Assembly (NCBI GenBank): GCA_964017065.1 | Contig: OZ024788.1 | Span: 9,093,761-9,157,760, forward strand | Direction: 5' to 3' | Origin: Haliclona indistincta | Taxonomy: Eukaryota > Porifera > Demospongiae > Haplosclerida > Chalinidae | DNA length: 64,000 nt | Shown here: positions 23,101-35,000 of the stretch, piece by piece | How positions within the stretch are numbered: position 1 is the stretch's first letter | How the letters are laid out: every line of letters begins with the position of its first letter | The notes under the pieces: model-generated | Databases searched by the model: none | What the model was told of the DNA's origin: nothing | The model's input: only the letters and a program-made list of their open reading frames with translations | Made by a program: the position numbers and the translations under genes

Positions 23101-24390
23101 CTCTATAAGATCATAGTTCAGCTCTATCAGTGTTGCCTTGTAGACATCCTCCTCCTGCAAGAGGTTGAATAGAGAGGGATAGAAGGGTTAATAATCTAAC
23201 CTGAGCTTTCATCAAGGTATCGATCCTCCTCGTATGATCATGTTTGATATTTTCAAGCTTCTTCACAGCTGTCTTTCGCTGAAATGAGCAAGACATCAAT
23301 GGAAGTATAAAATCAATGAGTACTGTATACTATACCAGCTGTATGGCTTTGAGATCTTGCTTCTGGCCGCTCTTAGCTGAGAAGAATTCATCCACTGCCT
23401 GGAATAAAATTTATTATGTAAGCAAGAGCTTTTGTTTTTGCTCAATTTGGATCACCTACTCTATTGAATGAGTCAAGTGTTCTGTAGTCAGCAGTCTGGT
23501 GCTGTCTGAACAGCATGGGATGAAACTCAACATTTCTGGAGAGAGAAAACAAGAGGTCAGTCAGGAAGAGAACACACACAGCGCTAACGTGAAAGTATCA
23601 TTGGTCTGTTCTGCTCCTAGACCAGTAGCAGCTACAGCACAGGGTATCTTCTCCCTCTTTAGAATGAGAATTCCCTGAACAGCATTGTACTAATATCAGG
23701 TAGTATGTACACTTTGGTACTTACTTTGCTGGGCTGAGAGGCCAATGACTTGAACAAGCCATCTGGTTCTGCTAATGCAGCCATCACCTTGTCGATATCT
23801 TTCAGGAGAGAGAGAGGCAAAAATTAGTAAGAGTGTGCTTTATATAACTTTTGTATCTTTACCTTTCTCTGCATCTACTCCATTTCCTAGTCTAACATTG
23901 TCTGGAAACCCCGCCCCCAGTATACAGTGAGTGAGCAGTGCTGAACCATATACTAGATAAAGCACAGAGGACACATCGTAAGGATGTTGATGATTCCAGC
24001 TCACCAAAGTGTGGATTGAGCACATGTTTCAGCTGGTCACCAGGTTTAGCAGCTGCTAGAATCTCACTAGTCCTGAACGAAACACTACAATCGATGCAAG
24101 CGCCAGGATTGACCTACCGTTCTGATGTTGGTACCGGTTGCTCTCCCTTCACTGTCTCCATTGAAAATGTCTCTCTGGACGCAAACCGAGCATCAGGTGA
24201 GTGAAACAAGGCACTTTGTCAGCAGGAGCTTACGGAGCTGTGAGAATAATTATGTGGTAAAGTTAACAAAGATAACTATAGAGTAACCTTCATTGAGAAT
24301 CCTGAAGGCATCATTTTCTTCGGGCATTCAAAATCTTTTATATGCATGCGACAACCTGACTCAAACAGCAACACAGCCTTCTCCTCTGAC
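20176..24390 (-). CDS. NEMF: NEMF homologue (ribosome quality control factor), ends missing
   Basis: NEMF (Rqc2/Tae2 in yeast) binds stalled 60S-peptidyl-tRNA and adds C-terminal alanine/threonine tails. About 20 short minus-strand exons match it in order. Recognised ones include 24390-24288 ([15 protein letters not shown]), 24072-24005 ([10 protein letters not shown]), 23952-23863 ([15 protein letters not shown]), 23798-23725, about 23677-23590, 23536-23460, 23401-23336 ([18 protein letters not shown]), 23280-23204, 23157-22944 ([20 protein letters not shown]), 22760-22697 (DLELSAYANARR), 22385-22280 ([20 protein letters not shown]), 22225-22160 ([19 protein letters not shown]), 22110-22010 ([11 protein letters not shown]), 21955-21895 ([17 protein letters not shown]), then acidic exons (21540-21250, with AYPDTVIQL) and [17 protein letters not shown] near 20690. 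The last is 20274-20176. Not found: the first exon with the start codon, the segment between the 24288 donor and about 24200, and the C-terminal NFACT-C exons. The gene is fragmentary here; function is uncertain. Confidence 0.8.
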
Positions 24391-24839
24391 CTGAGAGAAC
24401 AAATCTTAAACATGCTAGCAAGCTCAGTGAAGGCATTGTCCCAGAAGATGGTAGCAAGCTCAGCTGCTGGTTGCTGAGTGACGATGACTACCACTGGGAG
24501 AGATTGTCACTGGAGCTGGAGGAGAAGGTACCATACATGAGTACATAGAGAGAATACTGTGATTACTGAGATTACACTTAACACACTCAAACAGTATTGC
24601 AGTCACATAAACTGCACTACTACACTAAAAATACACATTCCAACAGACTCTCTAAAATATTAGTAACTGCAAGTCAAGTCAAGTTGACTACATGTATATT
24701 GTCTGTTTGTGTGTACATAGTTTGTGTTGATTATGACATGCTAATCAACTGTTGTACAATGATAGACACACACTACCTGAACAGGATCATTCATTCCTCC
24801 AGCTCCTGCTGCAGTCATACTGAATACCATCCATCCGAG
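24391..24839. other. No gene recognised (expected NEMF first exon not found)
   Basis: I searched the minus strand here for the conserved NEMF start (MKxRF and the YDxDxKTY block) and did not see it. No other feature was identified. Confidence 0.4.
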
Positions 24840-25050
24840 TTAGAGCAAAGGAAACTTTTCTTCAGTGACAGTCTCAGCCGCCCTCCTCTCTGAGCTTCTC
24901 TTAATCTTCTTGAGTTGCATGAAATTGAAGTTGCACTGAAGAGTACCAGTTTGAGCATTGTACTCCATAGCCTTGTGATTGTTGAGAATTGCTCCTGTTG
25001 ATAACTGGTTGGTGACTCTGAGCCCACAAAAGCTGAAGAAGGAGAGAAAT
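24840..25050 (-). pseudogene. STAT DNA-binding-domain fragment
   Basis: After an acceptor-like CTCTCCTTCTTCAG (near 25033) the frame reads LRVTNQLS, then [31 protein letters not shown] and [10 protein letters not shown], and stops almost at once (PLL, then TAA at 24840). This matches the STAT5/6-type DNA-binding domain, where a hydrophobic LF stretch normally follows EEKF. STATs are latent transcription factors activated by tyrosine phosphorylation. No coiled-coil, SH2 or other STAT exon was recognised near it, so this is probably a duplicated or deleted fragment, unless the rest lies outside the window. Confidence 0.7.
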
Positions 25051-25136
25051 GACAAAATTTTACAGCTTGTTTCATATTTCCTTCTTGTGGTGATATCACT
25101 CTTAATAACAGGATAATACAGTAATGGATCATGTAC

Positions 25137-25260
25137 TGAGTGGTAGTAGAGTGATGGAAGGGTTAATAAAGGTGACTCACTGATAGTATGAAGGTGGTTA
25201 GTAGCAGCACTGCTGTACTGTAGTTCACTGTATTCACTGAGTGAGGCTTGAGCTGAGCAC
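25137..25260. repeat. 3' flank shared by two NLR loci
   Basis: The segment with GAGTGATGGAAGGGTTAATA and GTAGTTCACTGTATTCACTG is about 95 percent identical to 46218-46325. Both copies lie just 3' of an NLR gene on the minus strand, at 195 and 290 bases from the stop codon, so the duplication unit included the downstream flank. Confidence 0.75.
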
Positions 25261-25454
25261 TGAGAGCACGAGATATACTGTATAGCTACTAACATACTGT
25301 AATCATCACAACTAACATCAACAATGTAAAGACACTCAAAATAAATACTGAAAATCATTATTTTTTCAAAAAAATAGTTTAAAGCCATAAAGCTTGTGTA
25401 GCACATTTTGGAATAGAACAATAACACTAACCTCATCATACTAGTAGTTGAGAG

Positions 25455-28400
25455 TCACCACTTCTCGTACACTTGATCAGAATTATAATACCACTCAATG
25501 ACCACATCATCTCTGGAGAGAGGACAGTCACTCAACAACTCCTTGTATCTACAAAATAGATGAAGTTTTTTCACAGCACTGCTGTCTACACTCTCTATCA
25601 ATAATTGGAACTGTTCTTTAGTGAACTGAAAGTTTAAAGAAAAATTATTAAAAGCTAGTTCCTCCATTGTCCTGTTCTGTTTGAGACCACTGACCAGTGC
25701 TGTGAGTGATGGAGTATAAATGTGTTCATCAATGAAGAAAAGGTGTGTTATCGTGGTGCTGCTGACAATAGCTGTGATGAGGAGGGTGCGGTCTGTAGTG
25801 GGAATAGAGCAGTGATTCAGTGCTAGTTTGTGTAGTCTGGACTGCAGGGAGTGGATAAGTGAGCTAGTGAATTTACTGCTGAGAATACAGTGTCCTAGCG
25901 AAAGAGTGTGGAGATTGTTCTGCTGTTGTCCTATGAATTGAGGAACGACAAAACTTTTCCAATTATCAATTCTTAAGATCTCCAACACATCACGATACAA
26001 ACTAATATTCTCAAGTGTCTCATCAGATGAAGAATCTTGTTCTTCAATCTTAAGGATAGATTCAGTCAACTTTATCTTTGTGTAGGATGATAATTGTAAT
26101 AACCAGTGATTGATTTCACTACAAGAACCAGTAGCATTCAAACACACTTTACCATTAGTGTGTTGCAATGTATAGGATAAGTGTTGGTATACATGGTCAG
26201 TAGTGGAAATAGTGCACTCACACAGTGACAGTTTGTTTAGTTTATAGTCTGGAGAGAGCAGAGAGTGGATGAGTGAGCTAGTGACTTCACTGCTAATTTT
26301 ACATCCCTCAAGAGTCAGAATAGATAAATCATGTCCAAAGACAAATTGAGACGAAGGAAAATATTGGTCTAAAGGGTTTCCAATCCAAAGTTCTTCTAAG
26401 AGTGAAAAGCGGTCAAGTACCTCTTCTAAGTTTTCTTTAGTACTCACTGGATTTTGTTTTATATCTTGTTTAGGAGAAACCAGATTGATATTAGTTACGT
26501 TTTTGATGAAAGATTTAAGCTGTAAGAGAATCTTTAAATTTCCAGACCAGGATCCACTAAGATCAAGAGAGACTATCTTACCCTCTCCACTACCATCCTG
26601 AGGTGCTAACTTTAGACCCACGACAAGATGATTAAAGTATTCGGGGTTGACTGTAGCTATTTTTTCCACTCTCCAAGTGCTAGTGCTGTTGGCAATACAG
26701 TAACCAATGACAAACCAGTCTAGAGAAGAGTGACCACTAACAGAAATATGCTTTCTACTAGTGACTAGAGTTGACTGAATGAGCTGTGGACACTGAGTCT
26801 CATACAACAAATGAAGCAATGACACATCAACTGATGAATCATGAAGACCAGCCTTGAATAATGAATAATAATATGATGGATCTCGACTATCATGCAAACC
26901 ACTCTTTAGAAGGTTAGGATCAATACCACTGAGTTGTGTTCTACCTGCTAGGAAGAGTACCGCTGGCCAGTGAGTAGCTGAGGAAAATAAATGCTCATAT
27001 AATACTCCATAATATCTTAAGAAGTTATTAAGAGGAAAAAGACCCATTGGTCCAAGTACGTGTGATAATTGTTGTTCACCATTGTCACACTGCTGGGAGT
27101 AGTGCACTGCTGCAAGATATTCTTGCAATGTAAGATGAAGAAAGTTGTGTGATGATGATCTCCCAATACCTGCAGTCAGTTCCTCCTCTCTCTGCATCAG
27201 ACCAAGTGTCTCTGATGGTACATTGTCATCTTCTTCATCAAACACATACTGTTGCTTCTCTAATCCCTTTGCTGCTAGTGCAGTCACTGCTTTAAGCTGC
27301 TGCTTCACATCCTCTGGTAGCTCACTCATGTCTCTTAACCTCCAGCTTCTGTCCTTGTGTACAGGATGGTGTGTGAGGTATCGTAGTAACAGAGTATGGA
27401 CAAGACCTGTGTATAGTTCAGTGAGGGTCTTTGGGGCAAATCTTTTCTCCCCATTGCGCCAGTGGCTGCAGTAAATGTCAGTTACTATGGCACATTGTAG
27501 AGGATTGAACATAAGAGAAGATGAGAATGGATGACAGGAAAGGTACTCTTTGAAGTCTTCTACTAGTTCTGGGTTGTCTCCACAAGCTGAGTTGATGAAT
27601 GCTTTGATATCACCCTCTGTGAACCCCAGCACTTCTACGTGCTGGTTAATGGACTCCTGAAAGTTATGATGGAGTGTTCTAGTGGCAAGTGGTCTACTGG
27701 TCACCATTAGTGTGGCCCTACAGAGTAGCTCTCTACTCATCAGCCACTGAATCACAGAGCCAGTTTCTCTCTGCTTGGTTGTCAGTTCATCATATCCATC
27801 TAATATTAACAACATGCCCTCGCCATCTTGTTCAACAAGCTCTGTCACTGCCTGGCGAAACTTGGGGTCAGGATGGTACAAGAGGTCATTGATAGTTTGT
27901 GCTGTCCTTGTCCTCTGGTCTCTCAGCTTGATAATAACCACCACTCCCCACTCCTGCAAGATCTCTCCTCTGGCCCATTGCTTGCATAACTCGAATGCAA
28001 ACGTAGTCTTACCAACCCCAGGTGCCCCCTCAACAAGCACACAGCGAGCCAGCTCGCCATTATCACACTTACACACATTATTAAAATTAAGTTGTGTCTT
28101 CTTCTTCTGGATAGCATCAACATGACCATGTAGTCTGTCCATAATCATCTCCTCCTTGTCACTTTCCGTCATAGTTTTAACACTCTTGTGGACTAGAGCA
28201 ATATTTATGAATTCTTTAGCTTTGTAGTATAATAAACTAGACTCTTTATCATAAACTGGTGTCTTTGTATCAATATAGAGCTGCTTGAGGTATGTTACAT
28301 ATCGTTGCATGCAAGGATAAGCAGTGGTAGCAGGTGGTGGGGGAGGGGCTACTGAGAGTGAAGCAGCTGTACTGGTAGACTCGTATCCAGGATCTCGGGG

Positions 28401-29140
28401 AGGGCCTGCAGTGTGTAACACTACTGTACTGGTGGGTCCATGAAGAGTGGTGAGGGGAGAGGATGGTGCAGTGACTAGACTAGGATGCTTAGGAGGAGGA
28501 AGACCATGAGAAGGTGAGTGTTGTGGTGAAGCACAGGAGGAGTAAGGAGAGGGATGAGATGGTGCAGGCCTAGAGGAAGTGGTCCCACTGGATGATGATG
28601 GTATAGTGTCTGATGATTGCCCAACATGAGCTGGAGAGAATGGTGTTAAGAGAGAGTGAGTGACATGAGATGATGAGTGGTGAGCTCTATCAGTAGTGAA
28701 GGGGTTAAGGGATGGAGTACCTAGTCTAGTTTGCTGAGGAAGAGAAGGATCATCGTGACTAGGATCATGAGAGAATTGGGAGGAGTGGGTGAGTGTATCA
28801 GGAGTAGTGGTCAGATAGGATGGTACATTGGAATGCTGATTAGGATAAAAAGAAGTGAGAGGAGGAGGAGGAGGAGGAGGAGGAGGAGGAGGGAAGTAGC
28901 CATGCTGTAAGGCAAGATACGGGTTTGGTTGTTGTGTCATGTGATAAGGTAGAGGGTATGGTAGGTGTGGCTGTTGATGAGGTGAGGGGTAGTAAGGAAG
29001 GACAGGAGTATATGGTGGAATAGTTGGGTTGCTGTGTGTTTGAGGATCACAAGATGGTTGATAAGATGAGTTGCCAGATGAGTGGGTGGAGCCAGATTGA
29101 TGAGGTGCTCCATGCAGTGATGATAAGAACGCATCGTGTG
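25455..29140 (-). CDS. NACHT-LRR receptor NLR1 (intact large exon)
   Basis: One uninterrupted exon of about 1,228 codons. Order: about 280 residues rich in Pro, Ser, His and Thr with a run of 12 prolines (probably disordered); a short helical segment (YLKQLYIDTKTPVYDK); NACHT ATPase with Walker A GAPGVGKTT, Walker B LLILDGYDEL and sensor VTSRP; a winged-helix/helical region with HNFLHLTLQEYLAAVH; then leucine-rich repeats with one full copy of a roughly 135-residue module and a terminal half-module. NLRs are cytosolic pattern sensors that oligomerise when NACHT binds nucleotide. There is no DEATH, CARD or TIR domain. TACTAATAG at 29141-29149 looks like a branch point and acceptor, so an upstream exon probably supplies the true start. 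An ATG at 29204 would otherwise extend the frame. A hairpin element lies 100 bases upstream. Confidence 0.85.
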
Positions 29141-29246
29141 CTATTAGTATACAAAGATAAATATTAATTGAATGATACAGCAACATTGCCGCATGCGCCT
29201 GCACATGGTAATTTGTTAATAATTATGTACAAGTGGTTATAATTAT

Positions 29247-29967
29247 AACAAGTAAAGTAAAAAAGTTTTAATAAAAAAAACTAAAAAGTGTAGGGATGAC
29301 GCTTGCAAAAGTAAAGGAACAAGATGGGATGATGCTTGCAAAAGTAAAGGAACAAGATGGAAAAAAGTAAAGGAACAGGAGGGATGATGCTTGCAAAAGT
29401 AAAGGAACAAGATGGGATGATGCTTGCAAAAGTGAAGTATGAAAAGTCCCAAGTATCCCTACATCAGCGGCTTGCTGCGATGGCGTGCAACTGACAAATG
29501 CGAAATCCTCTTCCTATACCTTTTACAACCGTCAATTACTTAATCAGACTGCGTCCTCCTAACCACAGATACCTCTAGTTGTTTACAACCGTCAGTTATT
29601 TCATCGGACTGCGTCCTCCAAACACAGATACCTCTAGTTGTTTACAACCATCAGTTACTTCATCGGACTGCGTCCTCCTAACACAGATACCTCTAGTTGT
29701 TTACAACCGTCAGTTACTTCATCGGACTGCGTCCTCCTTCAAGCCGCTGATGTAGGGATACTTGGGACTTTTCATACTTCACTTTTGCAAGCATCATCCC
29801 ATCTTGTTCCTTTACTTTTGCAAGCATCATCCCTCCTGTTCCTTTACTTTTTTCCATCTTGTTCCTTTACTTTTGCAAGCATCATCCCATCTTGTTCCTT
29901 TACTTTTGCAAGCGTCATCCCTACACTTTTTAGTTTTTTTTATTAAAACTTTTTTACTTTACTTGTT
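29247..29967. mobile_element. Hairpin element H1 with internal 60-base tandem repeats
   Basis: Arms 29247-29474 and 29740-29967 are essentially perfect reverse complements. Each arm itself contains four or five copies of a unit near 33 bases (core CTTGCAAAAGTAAAGGAACA). The centre (about 29519-29735) holds four tandem copies of a 60-base unit (core TTACTTCATCGGACTGCGTC). CCCTACATCAGCGGCTTG at the arm-centre border is shared with the element at 59825-60265. No coding domain. It lies directly upstream of NLR1. Confidence 0.85.
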
Positions 29968-32900
29968 CCTGTTACTTTTTTGATCACTATCAGTTTGAAT
30001 TTATTAGCTGTATTCTATGCTAGCTTTTATCACTAACAACTCAGCTCAGCTATGATGCATATGATCATGGCTGGAAGCCTAGTCCGAACAGTGAGCTAGT
30101 ACCATGCTGGCTTCGGCATGTTGATGTCGATATCACGATCACAGAGGCTTCTAGCTTTTTACAATGACCAATGTCCAGTTGTCAACAGCAGAGGGGTCCT
30201 ATGGGTACAGCTTACGCCGTGTAGTGTTTTAGTAGCCTGGCTAGCTAGCTAGTAGATCGGGTAGCATCACCGTCGTCCGGTTCGCGCCTGCCGTGGGTCA
30301 TGATGTCAGCATAGACAGATCAGTGTTACCCAGGGCATAGTATACTGCTTGTTCATACCTCTAGGCTCTAGCTTGGGCGCTGAAGCGCGCCCAGAGAAAG
30401 CGAGAACCGAGCTCAGTTCCAAAACTGATGTGGGCGGAGTCAATGATCAGCGGCGACAAGAGGGTTAATTATTGGAGTTGCTGTAACAGTCCAAAACGGT
30501 CCAAAAACGATGTTTTTCAAGGATTACTCGCTTCTGGTAGTGTTTTATGCCTATCTAAGAAGTAAGTGCACTACCCCAGATATATACACGTGCGATGGTG
30601 CAGGTTTGGTACTCATTCGTTAACTCAGGACAGCGATAGGCTTACCGAAAGAAGAAAGAAAGAAAGAAGAAAGAAGAAAGAAGATGAACAATTCGCGTGG
30701 GCGGCGATTTCGGTTTACCACTTTAGAAACGTCTGCCAGCTTCGCCAAAGGTATTTTCATGCTCAGAACAATCGTCTGATCAATCCTAGGGGTCTGGACT
30801 CTCGATAAACGCTAAAACAGCGAAGATCTGGCAACGGCTCTCTGAGAGTCGCCATCTTGATTTTCGTCGTCAAGCAAGCAGTCCCGGTGACTTTCATAGA
30901 CTTCCTACAAGCGCTCGAACTTCAGATTCCCTCAGAGATAGTTAAAATGCAGTAGAAATGTATAACAGTAGAGATATGTGCGAAAACTCATTTTCACACA
31001 TGAGTAGCCGCCATCTTAGTTCGAGGTCATCCCTACATATCATTGCCGATCGGCAATGATAATATTAATTTGCACAACGTAATTTAAAAATTGTATTTGT
31101 GTCTTTACATGAAGGAAACCAGTGCATAAAAGACATAGGAATACAATAAAATTGCAAACAAGAGAGCTTCACGAACAGCTATAATCAAACCGATGAATAT
31201 CAGTTGCGTATCACGAGCATAATATACAAGTATAACAATCGGAAATGGAATTCCACCGCTATAGTTGTGCATGCAGTGTATACCATGTGGTTCTTTTTCC
31301 GTTTTGCTCCGCTATTTTAAGCACAGGCCAGAACAACCTCGAGTAAGAATATTCTCGACCATGCCTATTTTAAACATCGCTTTGTTCGATTCAGCTCAAG
31401 GAGTCTTTCAGAAGCACATGTTTATGTCAACACCAAAACCTCGAATATGATGATCAGCAGTGAAGAAATCTGTCACTGGCCCACATTGTAAACCAAACAC
31501 GGAATAGTAGCACATGCTGCATCAGATCTACAAAAATTAAGTGACACTCCTATTCAAATGTTGATTCGCACGGCATGTTCGAGGAGTTGGCTCAATCACA
31601 AGATGTCAGAAGAGTTGTTGCATGAGGTACGAGGTCTTCTTCACCAGTTATACTATTACACATTGACTTGTCCATATCCATAATTTACAGAAGGTCAGAG
31701 TTCAGTTGTGCATTGTTCCTATCACTTGTTTGTAATTTCTCTTAGTTTTCTAGTAATAATTACATGCACTATTCAGTAATAAGAAGGGCGTATAGAATCA
31801 AGAGGGCATGCAACTGTCAATCACTCCCGTAGGATAGCGAAATACTTATTGTTACTAAAAATGAGAAGTTACACCCATCAATTACTGACGTAAAAAAGCA
31901 GGCAGTAACTAACGATGCTTATTCAGTAGGGTCTGCAATGAAAAATAAAAGTCAGAGAATCTTCAGTTACAAAAACACTATTATGCGTAACAAACAACTG
32001 CATATTCAAATCTCTGCAATCGCCAGCTGAAATCGGCAACTTCGTGACCTTTGACCTTGGGATTAAATAATGGTGCATCCTCAACTCTTTGCGACAGTTA
32101 GCAGTCAATGCTCTGTTTGCGTGTGTTTAGTACCGTCTCGGCAGTTCTTGCAACAGCTCAGATCGGCAAGAATACCTCCCCAAATAAGCGTTTCAAGACT
32201 ACCAATGACTCATGGTTCCAACATATTTGGGCTTTACTTATTGTGACATTGAACAGACAGATCCCTACCAGCATTTTCTGAAAGTACTAAGCCTAAGCAC
32301 TGCATATAAAAAATTTCAGCCAAAATGCTTACTGTTTGCCATCTGGCTGAAAAGGCTCAAAAGATTAACCGTAATACAGAGAACTATGACCATAAACGCG
32401 GCATTACCAGCACAAAACTAGCATCTAAGGAAAGATCTCCAACCGTAGCATCTGTAGCAAGTACAACCAGAAGTCATACGATACTTTGGGCCTACATTAT
32501 CGCGAGAAAAATAGAGGCTCTCCGGGGCGTGGCCAATCCCTCAAACTAAAAACCACATCCACCAGAAACCACTGTTTTCCTTCACGAAAATACAGGTTCA
32601 AAAGTTGCATGTGACTGCTGATTGTACTTGCAACGGATGCTACGGTTGGAGATCTGTCCTTTGATGACAGAAAGCGAAAATCAATTTCACCGTTCCAGGT
32701 TCATCACTTTAGTAACAATTTCGAGCAACCTCACTGCTACTTTAAAGACGGGCCAAAAACAGAGACCAGATCTAAGTGTCCTTTGACGTATAAAATTATA
32801 GCCAGAGCTAGTATAATGACAAAAGAGGAAGTATTAGCATGCATGATATGAGAGTTAAACCCTTATACACTACTGACAAGTTTATCAGTTATGTAACAAG

Positions 32901-33236
32901 AAGCCTCAAGCTACGGTTTTAGCTAGCTTCATAGCATGATTGACACATGAGCCGTGAGAGAGATCAGGAGAAACATGGCAGCTTTGTCTATAATTTTACT
33001 GGCTAGGCTCTTGGTTTTGTAGATACAATAAAATGTGCGCTGGCTACTTTTTTATCAGTAATATACAGTAATATACAGTAATATACAGTGTTATCAAATG
33101 GTAAGTGAGACTAACAGGGCAGTTAGTAACAGACAAAAGTTCATGATTAGAACAATGAATTAATATTTACTCAGTATGCGTGTAGCCCATTCAACAATCA
33201 CATAAAGCAAGAAGCTGTCCATATGACTGATGGCAT
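29968..33236. other. Repeat-rich, no intact gene
   Basis: A diverged relative of repeat R appears in pieces: AG-rich GAAAGAAGAAAG at 30650-30690, a CGCCATCTTG at 30851, GCCGCCATCTT at 31008-31018, and CCAGGTTCATCACTTTAGTA at 32695. A perfect 22-base palindrome, ATCATTGCCGATCGGCAATG plus AT, lies at 31038-31059. The part at 31440-31520 resembles the arm of the 59825-60265 hairpin. The segment 32870-33160 is a diverged copy of 61090-61330. The open frames are short and unrecognised. Confidence 0.45.
32870..33160 (+). repeat. Duplicated segment shared with 61090-61330
   Basis: Shared blocks in the same order include GACACATGAGCCGTGAGAGA, CATGGCAGC(T)TTGTCTAT and ATCAAA(TGG)TAAGTGA. At the other locus this segment lies immediately 3' of a DEATH-domain exon; here no DEATH exon follows. 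ATATACAGTA is present three times in tandem near 33060. Confidence 0.6.
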
Positions 33237-33597
33237 TACAGTACCGCTCACGAGTACGTGTACTCAAACCCGCGGGCTAACCGCGCGTAACTCGGGGGTG
33301 TCCGCGGGTCCGTGAACGTGTACACGGTGCCCACACCACACTAACCCGCGGTCCTCATCCAGCCCTTGCATGCACTCGCGCCCCGCTAGATAGCTAGGCA
33401 GACTCACGTTGTCGTTGTGTGACTTTCGCGAGCATATACAGTGCTCGCACGTATCCGCACCAGCGCGTGATGCACTCTGTATTCGCATCTACCCGCGGTT
33501 AATGATACACGGTTCCGCGGGCAAGACAAAAATTACCCCCGGGTTGCCTGCGAGTCTCCCGCGGGTGTTGGTCCACTTACTCGTGAGCGGTACTGTA
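33237..33597. mobile_element. GC-rich MITE with CCCGCGG subterminal motifs
   Basis: Inverted ends TACAGTACCGCTCACGAGTA and its complement (33578-33597) are flanked by TA. The element is far richer in G and C than its surroundings and carries at least six CCGCGG-containing motifs near both ends, reminiscent of transposase-binding clusters in CACTA-group elements. No coding capacity. Confidence 0.8.
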
Positions 33598-34216
33598 TGT
33601 GTGCAGTAACATTGGAATGCTAATGAGCACTAAGTATACAGTTGTGATTAGTTGTGGTTTGTAATGTAAACAGTTGCTATGACAACAGCAACTGAATAAT
33701 CATAAAATTACTATGTTAGTTCCATAAATATTCTGCAAAATGAAAGCCAAATGTCCACAAAATAATAGAAATGATTGAATATGGTACACATCTCACCAAA
33801 GGCCGATAGCAAACTAATGTTCATTTTTGATATGCATTGAAGTCATCACACTGATCCAACCATTGCCAGCAATGTTAATACAGCGGTTTTATTACTTAAT
33901 GCAAGCGAAAAGCATCAACCATAGAACGCAAACCGTGGTCATGTAGGGAGTGGTAATGCATTAATCCATCCAAATAATTATGGTACGAATCGCTTTACAC
34001 ATTTTTCACTCATGCAAGAAGTAATAAACTACTGTACACTAAGTGGTCATCAGTGGAATTCCTTTTACTGATCATAAACAATACATATTCGATTACGCGC
34101 AGGTAGTCATAGCTGCAAGAACAACTTAACCAATATATATCTTGCTGAAATTTAACCTGTCGCAAATATCTCTAGTGGTCTCAAATTAACTGACAACCAG
34201 CACTAGAGTAGCAGCT
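33598..34216. other. No gene recognised
   Basis: AT-rich intergenic DNA between two inverted-repeat elements; nothing identified. Confidence 0.45.
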
Positions 34217-34225
34217 GTCAGATAC

Positions 34226-35000
34226 GGGCTAGTGTAAAACCTGGACCGTGGACTTTGGACTGGACCATGGACTGGACTCTGGACTGGACTTTGGACTGGA
34301 CTCAAGTAAATTTTTAATGCGAAAGAGGTGTCGGTCGATAAAAAAAGAACTGCTCCCATATTACTTACAACAATGTACTCCTAAACCCAAGACCCTAAAA
34401 CCTGAATTCGCCCAGTATTCGCCCCTAACAGCTCCCAGTATTCGCCTAACAGCTCCCAGTATTCGCCTAACAGTGCCCAGTATTCGCCTAACAGTGTCCT
34501 GTATTCGCCTAACAGCGCCTAGTATTCGCCTAACAGTGCCCAGTATTCGCCTAACAGTGTCCTGTATTCGCCTAACAGTGTCCTGTATTCGCCTAACAGT
34601 GCCCAGTATTCGCCTACCAGTGCCCAGTATTCGCCTAACAGTGACCGGTCCTTACCGGCCCCCCCTCTGGGCACTGTTAGGCGAATACAGGACACTGTTA
34701 GGCGAATACAGGACACTGTTAGGCGAATACTGGGCACTGTTAGGCGAATACAGGACGCTGTTAGGCGAATACTGGGAGCTGTTAGGCGAATACTGGGAGC
34801 TGTTAGGCGAATACTGGGCGAATTCAGGTTTTAGGGTCTTGGGTTTAGGAGTACATTGTTGTAAGTATGGGAGCAGTTCTTGTTTTACCGACCGACACCC
34901 CTTTTGCATTAAAAATTTACTTGAGTGCAGTCCAAAGTCCAGTCCAGAGTCCAGTCCATGGTCCAGTCCAAAGTCCACGGTCCAGGTTTTACACTAGCCC
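34226..35000. mobile_element. Hairpin element H2 with 21-base tandem repeats and 9-base target duplication
   Basis: The direct repeat GTCAGATAC (34217-34225 and 35001-35009) flanks inverted ends beginning GGGCTAGTGTAAAACCTGGA. Inside each arm lies a run of a 21-base unit (core CAGTATTCGCCTAACAGTGC): eleven units on the left arm and about eight on the right, pointing inward. A 9-base target duplication with long inverted ends fits the Mutator-like (MULE) superfamily. The long open frames on both strands are repeat artefacts. The motifs CCTAAACCC and CCCTAAAACC recall telomere-type repeats. Confidence 0.85.

Noticed and set aside
27145..28125. Plus-strand open frames over NLR1 and the matching ones at 53005-53988
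   Set aside because: Shadows of the conserved minus-strand NACHT coding sequence, repeated in both paralogues.
29141..29204. ATG at 29204 as the start of NLR1
   Set aside because: A convincing branch point and acceptor (TACTAATAG) at 29141-29149 suggests that this stretch is intron and the start is in an upstream exon. Not excluded.
34390..34850. Telomere remnant (CCCTAAA-like motifs)
   Set aside because: Only isolated CCCTAAAACC and CCTAAACCC motifs occur within a TE with a 9-base target duplication; no telomeric array.
34248..34997. A 249-codon open frame rich in PSIRLT and LLGEYR repeats, and its minus-strand counterparts
   Set aside because: Read through the mirrored 21-base tandem repeats of hairpin H2. 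The 21-base unit is a multiple of three, which keeps every frame open.
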